Below, one piece after another: positions 57,310-64,000 of a stretch of DNA of 64,000 nucleotides (position 1 is the stretch's first letter; each line of letters starts with the position of its first letter). The notes under the pieces were generated by a model. The model made no database searches. It saw only the letters and a list, made by a program, of their open reading frames with translations, and was not told the DNA's origin. This stretch comes from an uncultured Prevotella sp. (GTDB lineage: Bacteria > Bacteroidota > Bacteroidia > Bacteroidales > Bacteroidaceae): NCBI GenBank assembly GCA_937907705.1, contig CALCVP010000020.1, forward strand, positions 1 to 64,000. Direction: 5' to 3'. Position numbers and translations under genes: made by a program.

Positions 57310-58677
57310 TTATCTGTTGTTCTTAAACTCTTTGATTGCTTGGTTGATGTTCATTTTCTCGCCATTTTTAAAGGCTACGATAAATGCTTCCGGAAACTTG
57401 TCGAGTATTGACTTGCGCAAGCGGTAAATCTCGTTATAGTTGGTTGATGCCCCATAAGTGTATTTCACATAGTCGTTTTCGCGGTATGAGCTGACATCAC
57501 CAAGACCTTTAAATTGTGGGCTACCGGCGCGTATCAGTTTTGAACTGGCAATGATTTGCACTTTAAACACAGGCTTGTCGTTGTTGGTTTCCTGATGGCT
57601 TGCTGCTTTTGCGGCAGGTTTGTGCGTGGAGTCTTGATTGCTTTTGCCTGTAACGGTTTTGCTGTTTTTAGCTGTTGCAGCCTGTTTCGTGGCTGCTGCA
57701 ACGGCAGCTTTTGCTGTTTTTACGGTTGCTTTGCTGTCCGTAGAGTCGCTGTTGCTGCTTGTGCTGACCGTTATCTGTGTATTGCGCTGCTTTACGGTAG
57801 GCGTTTTTGTTTTCACTGGTATTACTGCCACCTCTTTTGTGTCGTTATTGTCTATGAGTGCAGGCACATTGACAGGTGTTTCTTTCGGAGCATTGTAGGG
57901 CACTGTAAAGCCTTTGCTGTATTTTTTCTTGAAAGCGAGGAATGCTTGATAGATGCCTTTTCCTAATTTGTCTACATTGTCTTTATTGTTCAGATATGCC
58001 TCTTCATCAGGTGTAGTGATAAAGCCTAACTCAATTAAACAGGCAGGCATGGAGGTTTCTCTGAGCACCAAAAACACGTCTTGCTTTACGCCCTTGTCAG
58101 GTCTTGAGGCAGTAGCACACACGTTTTTCTGCACGTATTTGGCCAGTTCCACGCTCTTAGCCATGTTTTTGTCATGCATAAACTCAAACATGATGGTGCT
58201 TTCGGGCGAATTGGGGTCATAGCCTTCATAGTGCTCTTTATAGTCTTTCTCGATGGTGATGACTGCATTTTCGCGTTTGGCGGCACTGAGCTTCTCGTCA
58301 GAGCGGCGCATACCCATGGTGTAGGTCTCCAGTCCGCGTGCTATATGCCCTGCGGGCAGAGCATTGGTGTGTATGGATATAAACACGTCGGCTTTGTTCT
58401 TGTTGGCTATGTCTGCGCGCTGATGTAGCGGTATAAACACATCTTTCTTGCGTGTATAGATTACTTTTACATCCGGACAATTCTCTTCTACGTACCGTCC
58501 GAATGTCAATGCTACGTTAAGATTGATATTCTTCTCCAGCGAGTAGGCACCCCTTGCGCCGGCATCGTGTCCGCCATGACCGGCATCGATAACCAGTGTA
58601 AAGTGTTTGTCTGCGCTCAAGGCTATGGTGGAGAAGGATAGTATGGCCAGTAAAATGACTATTATCTTTCTGTTCAT
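57310..58677 (-). CDS. N-acetylmuramoyl-L-alanine amidase with C-terminal SPOR-like domain
   Basis: Zinc-dependent Amidase_3 enzyme that cuts between MurNAc and the stem peptide during cell separation. ATG 58677 gives the signal peptide MNRKIIVILLAILSFSTIALS and 455 residues; the frame from 58719 adds 14 less likely ones. Catalytic regions: TLVIDAGHGGHDAGARGAYS (His), VKVIYTRKKDVFIPLHQR, ADVFISIHTNALPA (His) and SMPACLIELGFITTPDEEAY (Glu). A Thr/Lys/Ala-rich linker (about 290-370) leads to a C-terminal domain (VFKVQIIASSKLIRAGSPQF, KYTYGASTNYNEIYRLRKSI) resembling SPOR, which binds denuded septal glycan. It is upstream of the MCE gene. Confidence 0.93.
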   Translation of the reverse strand: MNRKIIVILLAILSFSTIALSADKHFTLVIDAGHGGHDAGARGAYSLEKNINLNVALTFGRYVEENCPDVKVIYTRKKDVFIPLHQRADIANKNKADVFISIHTNALPAGHIARGLETYTMGMRRSDEKLSAAKRENAVITIEKDYKEHYEGYDPNSPESTIMFEFMHDKNMAKSVELAKYVQKNVCATASRPDKGVKQDVFLVLRETSMPACLIELGFITTPDEEAYLNNKDNVDKLGKGIYQAFLAFKKKYSKGFTVPYNAPKETPVNVPALIDNNDTKEVAVIPVKTKTPTVKQRNTQITVSTSSNSDSTDSKATVKTAKAAVAAATKQAATAKNSKTVTGKSNQDSTHKPAAKAASHQETNNDKPVFKVQIIASSKLIRAGSPQFKGLGDVSSYRENDYVKYTYGASTNYNEIYRLRKSILDKFPEAFIVAFKNGEKMNINQAIKEFKNNR

Positions 58678-58843
58678 ATATTTCAAGTTGTTATGCATAA
58701 CGCCACTTCTCCTCTGCAAGGTGGCTTTACCTTATTAGATAAGGGTATATAAATGAGCTACTTGACCGTGTGCTTTTATGGTCGACCTGCACCTGTCAAG
58801 TTGTTTGCAAAGTTAATTATTTCTTTTTGAAAACCATGTTGTT

Positions 58844-59227
58844 TCAAATAGTTTTTTCGTTAGTGAGGTGCAATTCAACAGCAGCTCCGTCCATTTGACC
58901 ACCCATAGGCGGGTTGTCTTTGCTTAGTGTAATGTCTATGGCTTCTATCTGTGGAAGGTGGTTGACGATGCTTTGCGCTATTCTCCATGCTGCATTCTCC
59001 AGCAGGGCAGAAGGCTTCAGCATCTCCGTTTTGGTGAGTTCGTAGAGGCAGGCATAGTTGACGGTGTGGTCTACGCAATCTGTTTGGGCTGCCTTCAGCA
59101 AGTTGTATTTTACGCGTAGGCTTACGGTAAAGTTGGCTCCTGTCAGCCTTTCTTGTGGCATTACGCCGTGGTGAGCATAGAAGTGCATTTTGTTCAGTTG
59201 CACGTAGCTTGATGTAAGTGTTACCAT
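58844..59227 (-). CDS. folB: Dihydroneopterin aldolase
   Basis: Folate biosynthesis enzyme that converts dihydroneopterin to 6-hydroxymethyl-dihydropterin. The 127-residue protein has LNKMHFYAHHGVMPQERLTG, FTVSLRVKYNLLKAAQTDCV, DHTVNYACLYELTKTEMLKP and SALLENAAWRIAQSIVNHL, then the C-terminal IDITLSKDNPPMGGQMDGAA. These match the FolB tetramer family. It lies 119 bp downstream of nrdJ and 166 bp before the amidase; whether it shares a message with nrdJ is unclear. Confidence 0.95.
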   Translation of the reverse strand: MVTLTSSYVQLNKMHFYAHHGVMPQERLTGANFTVSLRVKYNLLKAAQTDCVDHTVNYACLYELTKTEMLKPSALLENAAWRIAQSIVNHLPQIEAIDITLSKDNPPMGGQMDGAAVELHLTNEKTI

Positions 59228-59346
59228 TGTAGATAGCTTGTGGTGTTAAAAAGCACATTGACGGACGGTCATGCTTCCATGTACCGCCCGTCAATGCAAG
59301 TATTGTTAATTTGCTGTTGTCATGTTCAGCTCTCTTTTCTTTGTAT

Positions 59347-61911
59347 CTATCCGCAGCGTGATGAGCCACAGTTGGTGCAGATGAGGCATCCCTCTTGGTA
59401 AACGAGGGTCTCTTGTCCGCAGTTAGGGCATTTTTGGCCTTTAGCTTGTGTGCCATCGGCTATGTATTTCTTCAGTGCGCGCTCTACACCATTCTTCCAT
59501 GTGTTGATGCTTTCGCTCTTTAGTTGCAGCGAGCTTACCAGTTTTATCACGTGGTCGATAGGCATACGGTAGCGCAGCACACCGGAAATCAGTTTGGCAT
59601 AGTTCCAATACTCAGGGTTAAACTTCTCGCTCAAACCTTCCACAGTGGTCTTGTAGCCACGCTTGTTTTCAAACTGGAAGTCGTAGCGGTGCTTGCCGTT
59701 CTCGTCTGTTTTCTTGATAATCTTGCCTTTGGTGATGGTTTTGGGCAGTACAATACCTTCTTCATCATCTTGCAGACCTGTGAATATCTCATAAGGATAA
59801 CCGTGCAGCAAGCCCACAAAGGCTACCCATTTCTCCTTGTTGTTTTGGAATCTTACTACATCACACTCTAACTCTTGTGGCCTTACCTCTATCACGTCAG
59901 GGTGTATTTGCAGTGCTTTCTTGCTGGCGCTGTTGGTTCCGTCAGCCTTCTTTTTCTTCTTTTCTACCGATACCATTACGCCAGAGCGGCTGCCGTCGCG
60001 ATAGATGGTACAGCCCTTGCAGCCTGAGCGCCATGCTTCTACATAGAGCCTGTTGACCAAGTCTTCGTCTACATTGTTAGGCAGGTTTACGGTAACGCTG
60101 ATAGAGTGGTCTACCCATTTCTGTATAGCACCTTGCATGCGCACCTTCATCAGCCAGTCTACATCGTTGGCTGTGGCTTTATAGTAAGGAGAGAGGGCTA
60201 TCAGTTGGTCCAGTTCTTCCTGATTGTAACGCTTGTCGGTATCGTATCCGTTTACTTTCATCCATGTCAGGAACTTGCGGTGATATACGATATATTCTTC
60301 AAAAGAGTCGCCCACCTCATCCACAAAGTCTACATGTACGTCAGCATCGTTAGGGTTTACCTTGCGGCGACGCTTGTACACAGGCATGAATACAGGCTCT
60401 ATGCCGCTGGTGGTCTGTGTCATCAAGCTGGTAGTGCCGGTAGGTGCGATGGTCAGACAGGCGATGTTGCGTCTTCCATACTGGCGCATCTCCTCATAGA
60501 GTTGCGGGTCAGCCTCTTTAATGCGGTTGATAAAAGGATTGTTCTCCTCTCGCTTGGCATCGTAGATAGCAAATGCCCCGCGCTCTTTAGCCATGTTTAC
60601 CGATGAGCGGTAAGCCTCGATTGCTAAAGTCTTGTGTATGTTTACAGAGAAGTCAGTAGCCTCTTGTGTGCCATAGCGCAAACCCATGGCTGCTATCATG
60701 TCGCCTTCGGCGGTAATGCCTACGCCGGTGCGTCGGCCCAGTCCGCTCTTGTTCTTGATTTTCTCCCACAGATGTTTTTCCGTAGCTTTTACCTCATCGG
60801 TCTGCGGGTCTCTTGCTATCTTGGCCAGTATCAGGTCTATCTTCTCCATCTCCATGTCCACAATGTCGTCCATGATGCGCTGTGCCAGCGCTACATGTTT
60901 GCGGAAGAGGTCGTAGTCAAAGTGGGCTTCAGGTGTGAAAGGGTTCACTACGTAAGAGTAGAGATTGATTGACAGCAATCGGCAAGAGTCGTAAGGGCAG
61001 AGCGGTATCTCGCCACAAGGGTTGGTAGATACGGTGCGGAAGCCTAAATCGGCATAACAGTCAGGTATGCTCTCGCGCAGAATAGTGTCCCAAAAGAGCA
61101 CGCCAGGCTCAGCACTTTTCCATGCGTTGTGTACTATCTTCTCCCATAGTTTTTTGGCGTTGATGTTCTTTTTTACAATAGGGCTGTCGCTGTATACAGG
61201 AAATTGCTGTGTATATTCCCTGTTGTCGATAGCTGCCTGCATGAATTCATCGTCCAGCTTTACCGATACATTGGCACCTGTAATCTTGCCTTCGGTCATC
61301 TTGGCGTCAATAAAAGCCTCGCTGTCGGGGTGCTTGATGCTTACGGAGAGCATCAAGGCTCCGCGCCTTCCGTCTTGTGCCACTTCGCGTGTGGAGTTGC
61401 TGTATCGCTCCATAAACGGAACAAGACCGGTAGAGGTAAGGGCAGAGTTGTTTACAGGTGAGCCTTTGGGCCGCAGGTGCGACAAATCATGGCCCACGCC
61501 TCCGCGACGCTTCATTAATTGCACTTGCTCTTCATCTATCTTCATGATAGCTCCGTAAGAGTCAGAATCGCCGTCCAGACCTATTACAAAGCAGTTGGAG
61601 AGGGATGCCACTTGGTGGTGGTTACCTATGCCGGTCATGGGGCTGCCGGCAGGCACAATGTATTTGAAATGGTTGAGCAAGTCAAATACTTCTTGTGCTG
61701 TAAGAGGATTGGGATAGTTGTTTTCTATGCGCTCTACCTCTTTGGCTATACGCCAATGCATGTCTTCAGGAGTCTTTTCGAAGATATTTCCGAAACTGTC
61801 TTTCAGTGCATACTTGTTTACCCATACCCTTGCAGCCAGTTCGTCGCCGTCAAAATAGGGCAGAGAAGCTTGGTATGCCTCCTCAAACGTATAAGTTTTG
61901 TTCTGTTCCAT
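59347..61911 (-). CDS. nrdJ: Adenosylcobalamin-dependent (class II) ribonucleotide reductase
   Basis: Makes deoxyribonucleotides with a B12-derived radical, in or without oxygen. The 854-residue protein has the usual SLSNCFVIGLDGDSDSYGAI with the first redox Cys, RRGGVGHDLSHLRPKGSPV, NPCGEIPLCPYDSCRLLSIN with the radical Cys, and CLTIAPTGTTSLMTQTTSG. The C-terminus carries CPNCGQETLVYQEGCLIC and CGSSRCG, a zinc-ribbon-type tail with redox cysteines. It is a full-length NrdJ and depends on B12, linking it to meaB and the BtuB-like receptor. TATCTTTG on the minus strand (plus 61981-61988) may be its -7 element. Confidence 0.96.
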   Translation of the reverse strand: MEQNKTYTFEEAYQASLPYFDGDELAARVWVNKYALKDSFGNIFEKTPEDMHWRIAKEVERIENNYPNPLTAQEVFDLLNHFKYIVPAGSPMTGIGNHHQVASLSNCFVIGLDGDSDSYGAIMKIDEEQVQLMKRRGGVGHDLSHLRPKGSPVNNSALTSTGLVPFMERYSNSTREVAQDGRRGALMLSVSIKHPDSEAFIDAKMTEGKITGANVSVKLDDEFMQAAIDNREYTQQFPVYSDSPIVKKNINAKKLWEKIVHNAWKSAEPGVLFWDTILRESIPDCYADLGFRTVSTNPCGEIPLCPYDSCRLLSINLYSYVVNPFTPEAHFDYDLFRKHVALAQRIMDDIVDMEMEKIDLILAKIARDPQTDEVKATEKHLWEKIKNKSGLGRRTGVGITAEGDMIAAMGLRYGTQEATDFSVNIHKTLAIEAYRSSVNMAKERGAFAIYDAKREENNPFINRIKEADPQLYEEMRQYGRRNIACLTIAPTGTTSLMTQTTSGIEPVFMPVYKRRRKVNPNDADVHVDFVDEVGDSFEEYIVYHRKFLTWMKVNGYDTDKRYNQEELDQLIALSPYYKATANDVDWLMKVRMQGAIQKWVDHSISVTVNLPNNVDEDLVNRLYVEAWRSGCKGCTIYRDGSRSGVMVSVEKKKKKADGTNSASKKALQIHPDVIEVRPQELECDVVRFQNNKEKWVAFVGLLHGYPYEIFTGLQDDEEGIVLPKTITKGKIIKKTDENGKHRYDFQFENKRGYKTTVEGLSEKFNPEYWNYAKLISGVLRYRMPIDHVIKLVSSLQLKSESINTWKNGVERALKKYIADGTQAKGQKCPNCGQETLVYQEGCLICTNCGSSRCG

Positions 61912-62391
61912 TTATGTTAAGTGTATGTATTCAGGGAGTGTTCCGTTTGCTATTAGATATCCTTTTTGATTTAGCGTGTGCAAAGATAATGCCTTTTTAT
62001 GATACAAAGAAATTCTTTTTGGAATATTTTTATGCTGCAAAAAACATAAAAGTTTCCCAAAAATTGCAACTCTCGTTTTGGAAAAATGCAAGTAGTTGAT
62101 AAATAGATTACTTATGTTGAAACTGTCAAGTTGTGGTTTATTATAAGTTTGTAAAACGTTGGAAATGAGCTTGTTTTTATAAAATAAAGTCTCTTTTTTC
62201 GCGCTTCTCCTATATATAAGTAGGTGAAACTGAAAAAATGCACACTTTCTTTGAACTTTACATTTTTCAAAACTTTCAGTGCAATAACTTGCCTCGTTTT
62301 GCAGCACGGCGTAATGAGTGGCAAAATGCCTTGTAAATGTGTGTGCATTCATAACACATTATCAATCAGTAGCCTACGGTTTTTCTGGCTG
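61912..62391. other. AT-rich gap upstream of nrdJ
   Basis: A 480-bp stretch with no convincing gene; the short frames found here have random composition. It probably holds the nrdJ promoter. I looked for a cobalamin riboswitch and saw none of its conserved boxes. Confidence 0.5.
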
Positions 62392-62413
62392 TAATGTGCA
62401 CTTTTAAAGTAGC

Positions 62414-62523
62414 CGAAAGCAGTGCTCTTGTGGTCCGGTTGCACCGCTTTCGGCTCTTCATTGCCATGCTTCCAGCCTTTGATGACAGTTCTTTGTGGGA
62501 CCAAGAGCATAGCAATGAGCCTT
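62414..62523 (+). repeat. Array E: five degenerate 22-bp tandem units
   Basis: Units start at 62414, 62436, 62458, 62480 and 62502. Cores: CGAAAGCAGTGCTCTTG, CGGTTGCACCGCTTTCGG, TCATTGCCATGCTTCC, TGATGACAGTTCTTTG and CAAGAGCATAGCAATGAG. The first two closely match the units of array D. Parts of the first two units are complementary (CCGAAAGC with GCTTTCGG), and the last unit is roughly the reverse complement of the CGATTGCTATGCTCTTG-type unit. Confidence 0.7.
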
Positions 62524-62837
62524 GCGGAACAGTATAAAAAGCTCGGAAATTGACTTTTTTGTGCATTTGATGCATTGATTTTTCATTTCGACTTTTCTGT
62601 TTCGACAATTTTGCTTGTCAAGTTTTTTGCTTGCACACAATAGCTTCCCGTCCTGTAAAATTGCCTTCATGGCATATTGGCATGTAGCTTTCAGCCCCCA
62701 TGCAAGAGCAAGACACCTGGCGGGAAAAACGGATGAAAAGGCATCTAAAGCTATAAAAGTAGGGCGATGACATGGAAAAACAATGGTGAAAAATAGAAAA
62801 AATAACGCATAAAAGTAAAAAATATCTGATTTTATGC

Positions 62838-62866
62838 TTGAAATAAGCGGAAAAAAGATAATTTTG
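62838..62866 (+). promoter_or_regulatory. Promoter of tRNA-Ser
   Basis: TTG (62838-62840), 18-base spacer, TAATTTTG (62859-62866), 33 bp before the tRNA. This is a good phylum-type promoter. Confidence 0.65.
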
Positions 62867-62899
62867 CAAGCCGTAAACAAATAACTAACGCCGCCCAAA

Positions 62900-62987
62900 G
62901 GAAAGGTGCTCGAGTGGCTGAAGAGGCACGCCTGGAAAGCGTGTATACGTCAAAAGCGTATCGGGGGTTCGAATCCCCCTCTTTCCG
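62900..62987 (+). tRNA. tRNA-Ser (anticodon GGA)
   Basis: An 88-nt tRNA with a long variable arm. Acceptor GGAAAG pairs with CTTTCC (62981-62986) plus a G-U pair; D arm GGTGCTCGAGTGGCTGAAG; anticodon stem/loop ACGCCTGGAAAGCGT with anticodon GGA (Ser, UCC codons); T arm GGGGGTTCGAATCCCCC. CCA is not encoded; discriminator G at 62987. The reading frame from 62914 runs through it and is not a true start of the following gene. Confidence 0.97.
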
Positions 62988-63033
62988 CACAGCGACTTTA
63001 GGTTTTGACAGTTATTTTTTTATGCAAAATACA

Positions 63034-63960
63034 ATGAATAACCTGATTGCAAAGATTGCAATAATCTCGTTTCTCGCTTTTTCTCAAAGTATTGTCGCTA
63101 CTGCTCAGACGGGCAAGTTGCCTGCTGAAGCTAAGGCCAAAGCTGTATCTACCTTAGCGGCAGAACAGCCCAAGAGTGGCAAAAAAACGGTAACGGCACC
63201 ACCTGCTGCACAGCAATCAGCCCCACAGACTGCTGCTGACACTGCGGCAACAGACGCACAAGCCGACTCGCTTGATGTGATGGACACTACTGCAACGGCT
63301 GATGCTATGGCACCGGTAGAGAGTGAAGGCTTTCATAAAGTATTGAAATCTAAATATATAGAAGGTAGTGCGGGCTTCATGTCGTTAGTAGCGCTGGCCT
63401 TGGTATTAGGCTTGGCATTCTGCATAGAGCGCATTATCTACCTCACACTCTCTGAAATCAATGCCAAAAAGCTGATGTCTGATGTCGAAGCCAAGGTGCT
63501 TGCCAATGATATAGATGGGGCTAAAGCAATCTGCCGAGATACCCGCGGGCCAGTGGCTTCTATCTGCTATCAAGGTCTGTTGCGCATCAACGACCCGATA
63601 GACGATATAGAGCGCAGTGTAGCTTCTTACGGGTCAGTGCAAGCTGCCAACCTTGAGAAAGGCTGCTCATGGATAACCCTGTTTATCACTATGGCGCCAT
63701 CGTTAGGCTTCTTGGGTACAGTAATAGGTATGGTCATGGCATTTGAACAGATACAAATGGCGGGCGACATCAGTCCTACCATCGTAGCCGCCGGCATGAA
63801 GGTGGCACTTATCACCACTATCTTTGGTTTGATAGCAGCCTTGATCATGCAGGTGTTCTATAATTATATATTGTCTAAGATAGAGCATATTACCAGCCAG
63901 ATGGAAGAGTCGGCCATTACGCTGCTCGATACCATCATGAAATATAAGTTGACACGATGA
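63034..63960 (+). CDS. MotA/TolQ/ExbB-type proton channel with N-terminal extension
   Basis: Inner-membrane proton-channel subunit that energises TonB systems. From ATG 63034 (or 63022) it has 308 residues: a signal-like head MNNLIAKIAIISFLAFSQSI, an Ala/Thr/Gln-rich linker of about 70 residues, one membrane helix (GFMSLVALALVLGLAFCIER), a cytoplasmic loop (ISEINAKKLMSDVEAKVLAN-like), then EKGCSWITLFITMAPSLGFL, GTVIGMVMAFEQIQMAGDIS and ITTIFGLIAALIMQVFYNYI. The TxxPxxGLLGTV-type motif is intact as APSLGFLGTV. The long exported head is unusual compared with E. coli ExbB but known in Bacteroidetes. The next gene overlaps its stop codon (ATGA). Confidence 0.9.
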   Translation: MNNLIAKIAIISFLAFSQSIVATAQTGKLPAEAKAKAVSTLAAEQPKSGKKTVTAPPAAQQSAPQTAADTAATDAQADSLDVMDTTATADAMAPVESEGFHKVLKSKYIEGSAGFMSLVALALVLGLAFCIERIIYLTLSEINAKKLMSDVEAKVLANDIDGAKAICRDTRGPVASICYQGLLRINDPIDDIERSVASYGSVQAANLEKGCSWITLFITMAPSLGFLGTVIGMVMAFEQIQMAGDISPTIVAAGMKVALITTIFGLIAALIMQVFYNYILSKIEHITSQMEESAITLLDTIMKYKLTR

Positions 63961-64000
63961 AACATTACTCATTCAAAGACCTGAGACAATGGCCGGCAGA
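63957..64000 (+). CDS. Start of the next gene in the ExbB operon (partial)
   Basis: ATG at 63957 overlaps the ExbB stop in the form ATGA and opens a frame to the window edge, MKHYSFKDLRQWPA. Position suggests a translationally coupled partner, such as a small membrane protein before ExbD, but 14 residues do not identify it. Confidence 0.6.
   Translation, partial: MKHYSFKDLRQWPA

Noticed and set aside
62091..62391. Short minus-strand frames upstream of nrdJ as small genes
   Set aside because: AT-driven composition (Phe, Tyr, Lys, Asn), no start signals and no family resemblance.
62914..63033. Upstream start of the ExbB-type gene
   Set aside because: This part of the frame runs through tRNA-Ser; the signal-like sequence begins at 63034 (or 63022).

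Overview
The window looks like chromosomal DNA of a gut- or oral-type Bacteroidales bacterium, most like the Prevotella/Segatella group. Reasons: repeated promoters of the phylum-specific form TTG-N18-20-TAnnTTTG, weak Shine-Dalgarno signals, GH97 and hybrid two-component (HTCS) proteins, a PorQ-type type IX secretion protein, a BspA-like leucine-rich-repeat protein, and TonB-dependent receptors. No integrase, transposase or phage gene is seen, so most of the window reads as ordinary chromosome with one large carbohydrate-use region.

Layout. 1-6.8 kb: a fosmidomycin-resistance-type MFS transporter, an Ogt/MGMT repair protein, a BspA-like LRR gene broken at a G7/C7 homopolymer, a GH97 glycosidase and a membrane-anchored GH25 lysozyme. 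6.9-10.9 kb: a thiamine salvage operon (TPP riboswitch, outer-membrane receptor, PnuT transporter, thiamine pyrophosphokinase). 11-19.9 kb: lactate permease, cmk and porQ, a TonB-type protein, polyprenyl synthase, TatD DNase, nitroreductase, a decayed ogt remnant and a C_GCAxxG_C_C protein. 20.4-29 kb: a tight four-gene operon of an alpha-2-macroglobulin-like protein, a DUF1573 protein, meaB and ispH. 29.3-31.4 kb: a BtuB-like receptor.

31.7-53.3 kb is a CAZyme region: GH97, a beta-propeller-like unknown, GH43, GH127, DUF4861, GH105, DUF2264, a second GH43 (exo-galactanase type), a heparinase II/III-fold protein, an HTCS regulator and GH35. The enzyme set fits removal of arabinose, galactose and uronic-acid caps from arabinogalactan or rhamnogalacturonan side chains. 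No SusC/SusD pair lies in the window, so import of the polymer or its oligomers must be encoded elsewhere. 53.9-64 kb: dnaA, an AT-rich kilobase with a candidate structured RNA, an MCE protein and N-acetylmuramoyl-alanine amidase, folB, B12-dependent nrdJ, tRNA-Ser(GGA) and an ExbB-type proton channel.

The most unusual signal is a family of intergenic arrays of degenerate 22-bp tandem units. Five clear arrays and one weaker one lie at 6889, 11146, 20008, 29046, 46140 and 62414. Each is upstream of a plus-strand gene or operon, often just before a recognisable promoter. Many units are partly palindromic around cores like GCAATAGCTATTGC, and 22 bp is two helical turns. I know of no description of this family. 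Other points to follow up are the homopolymer-disrupted BspA-like gene, the ogt remnant, an (ATT)n tract in the HTCS promoter region and a candidate small RNA near dnaA.
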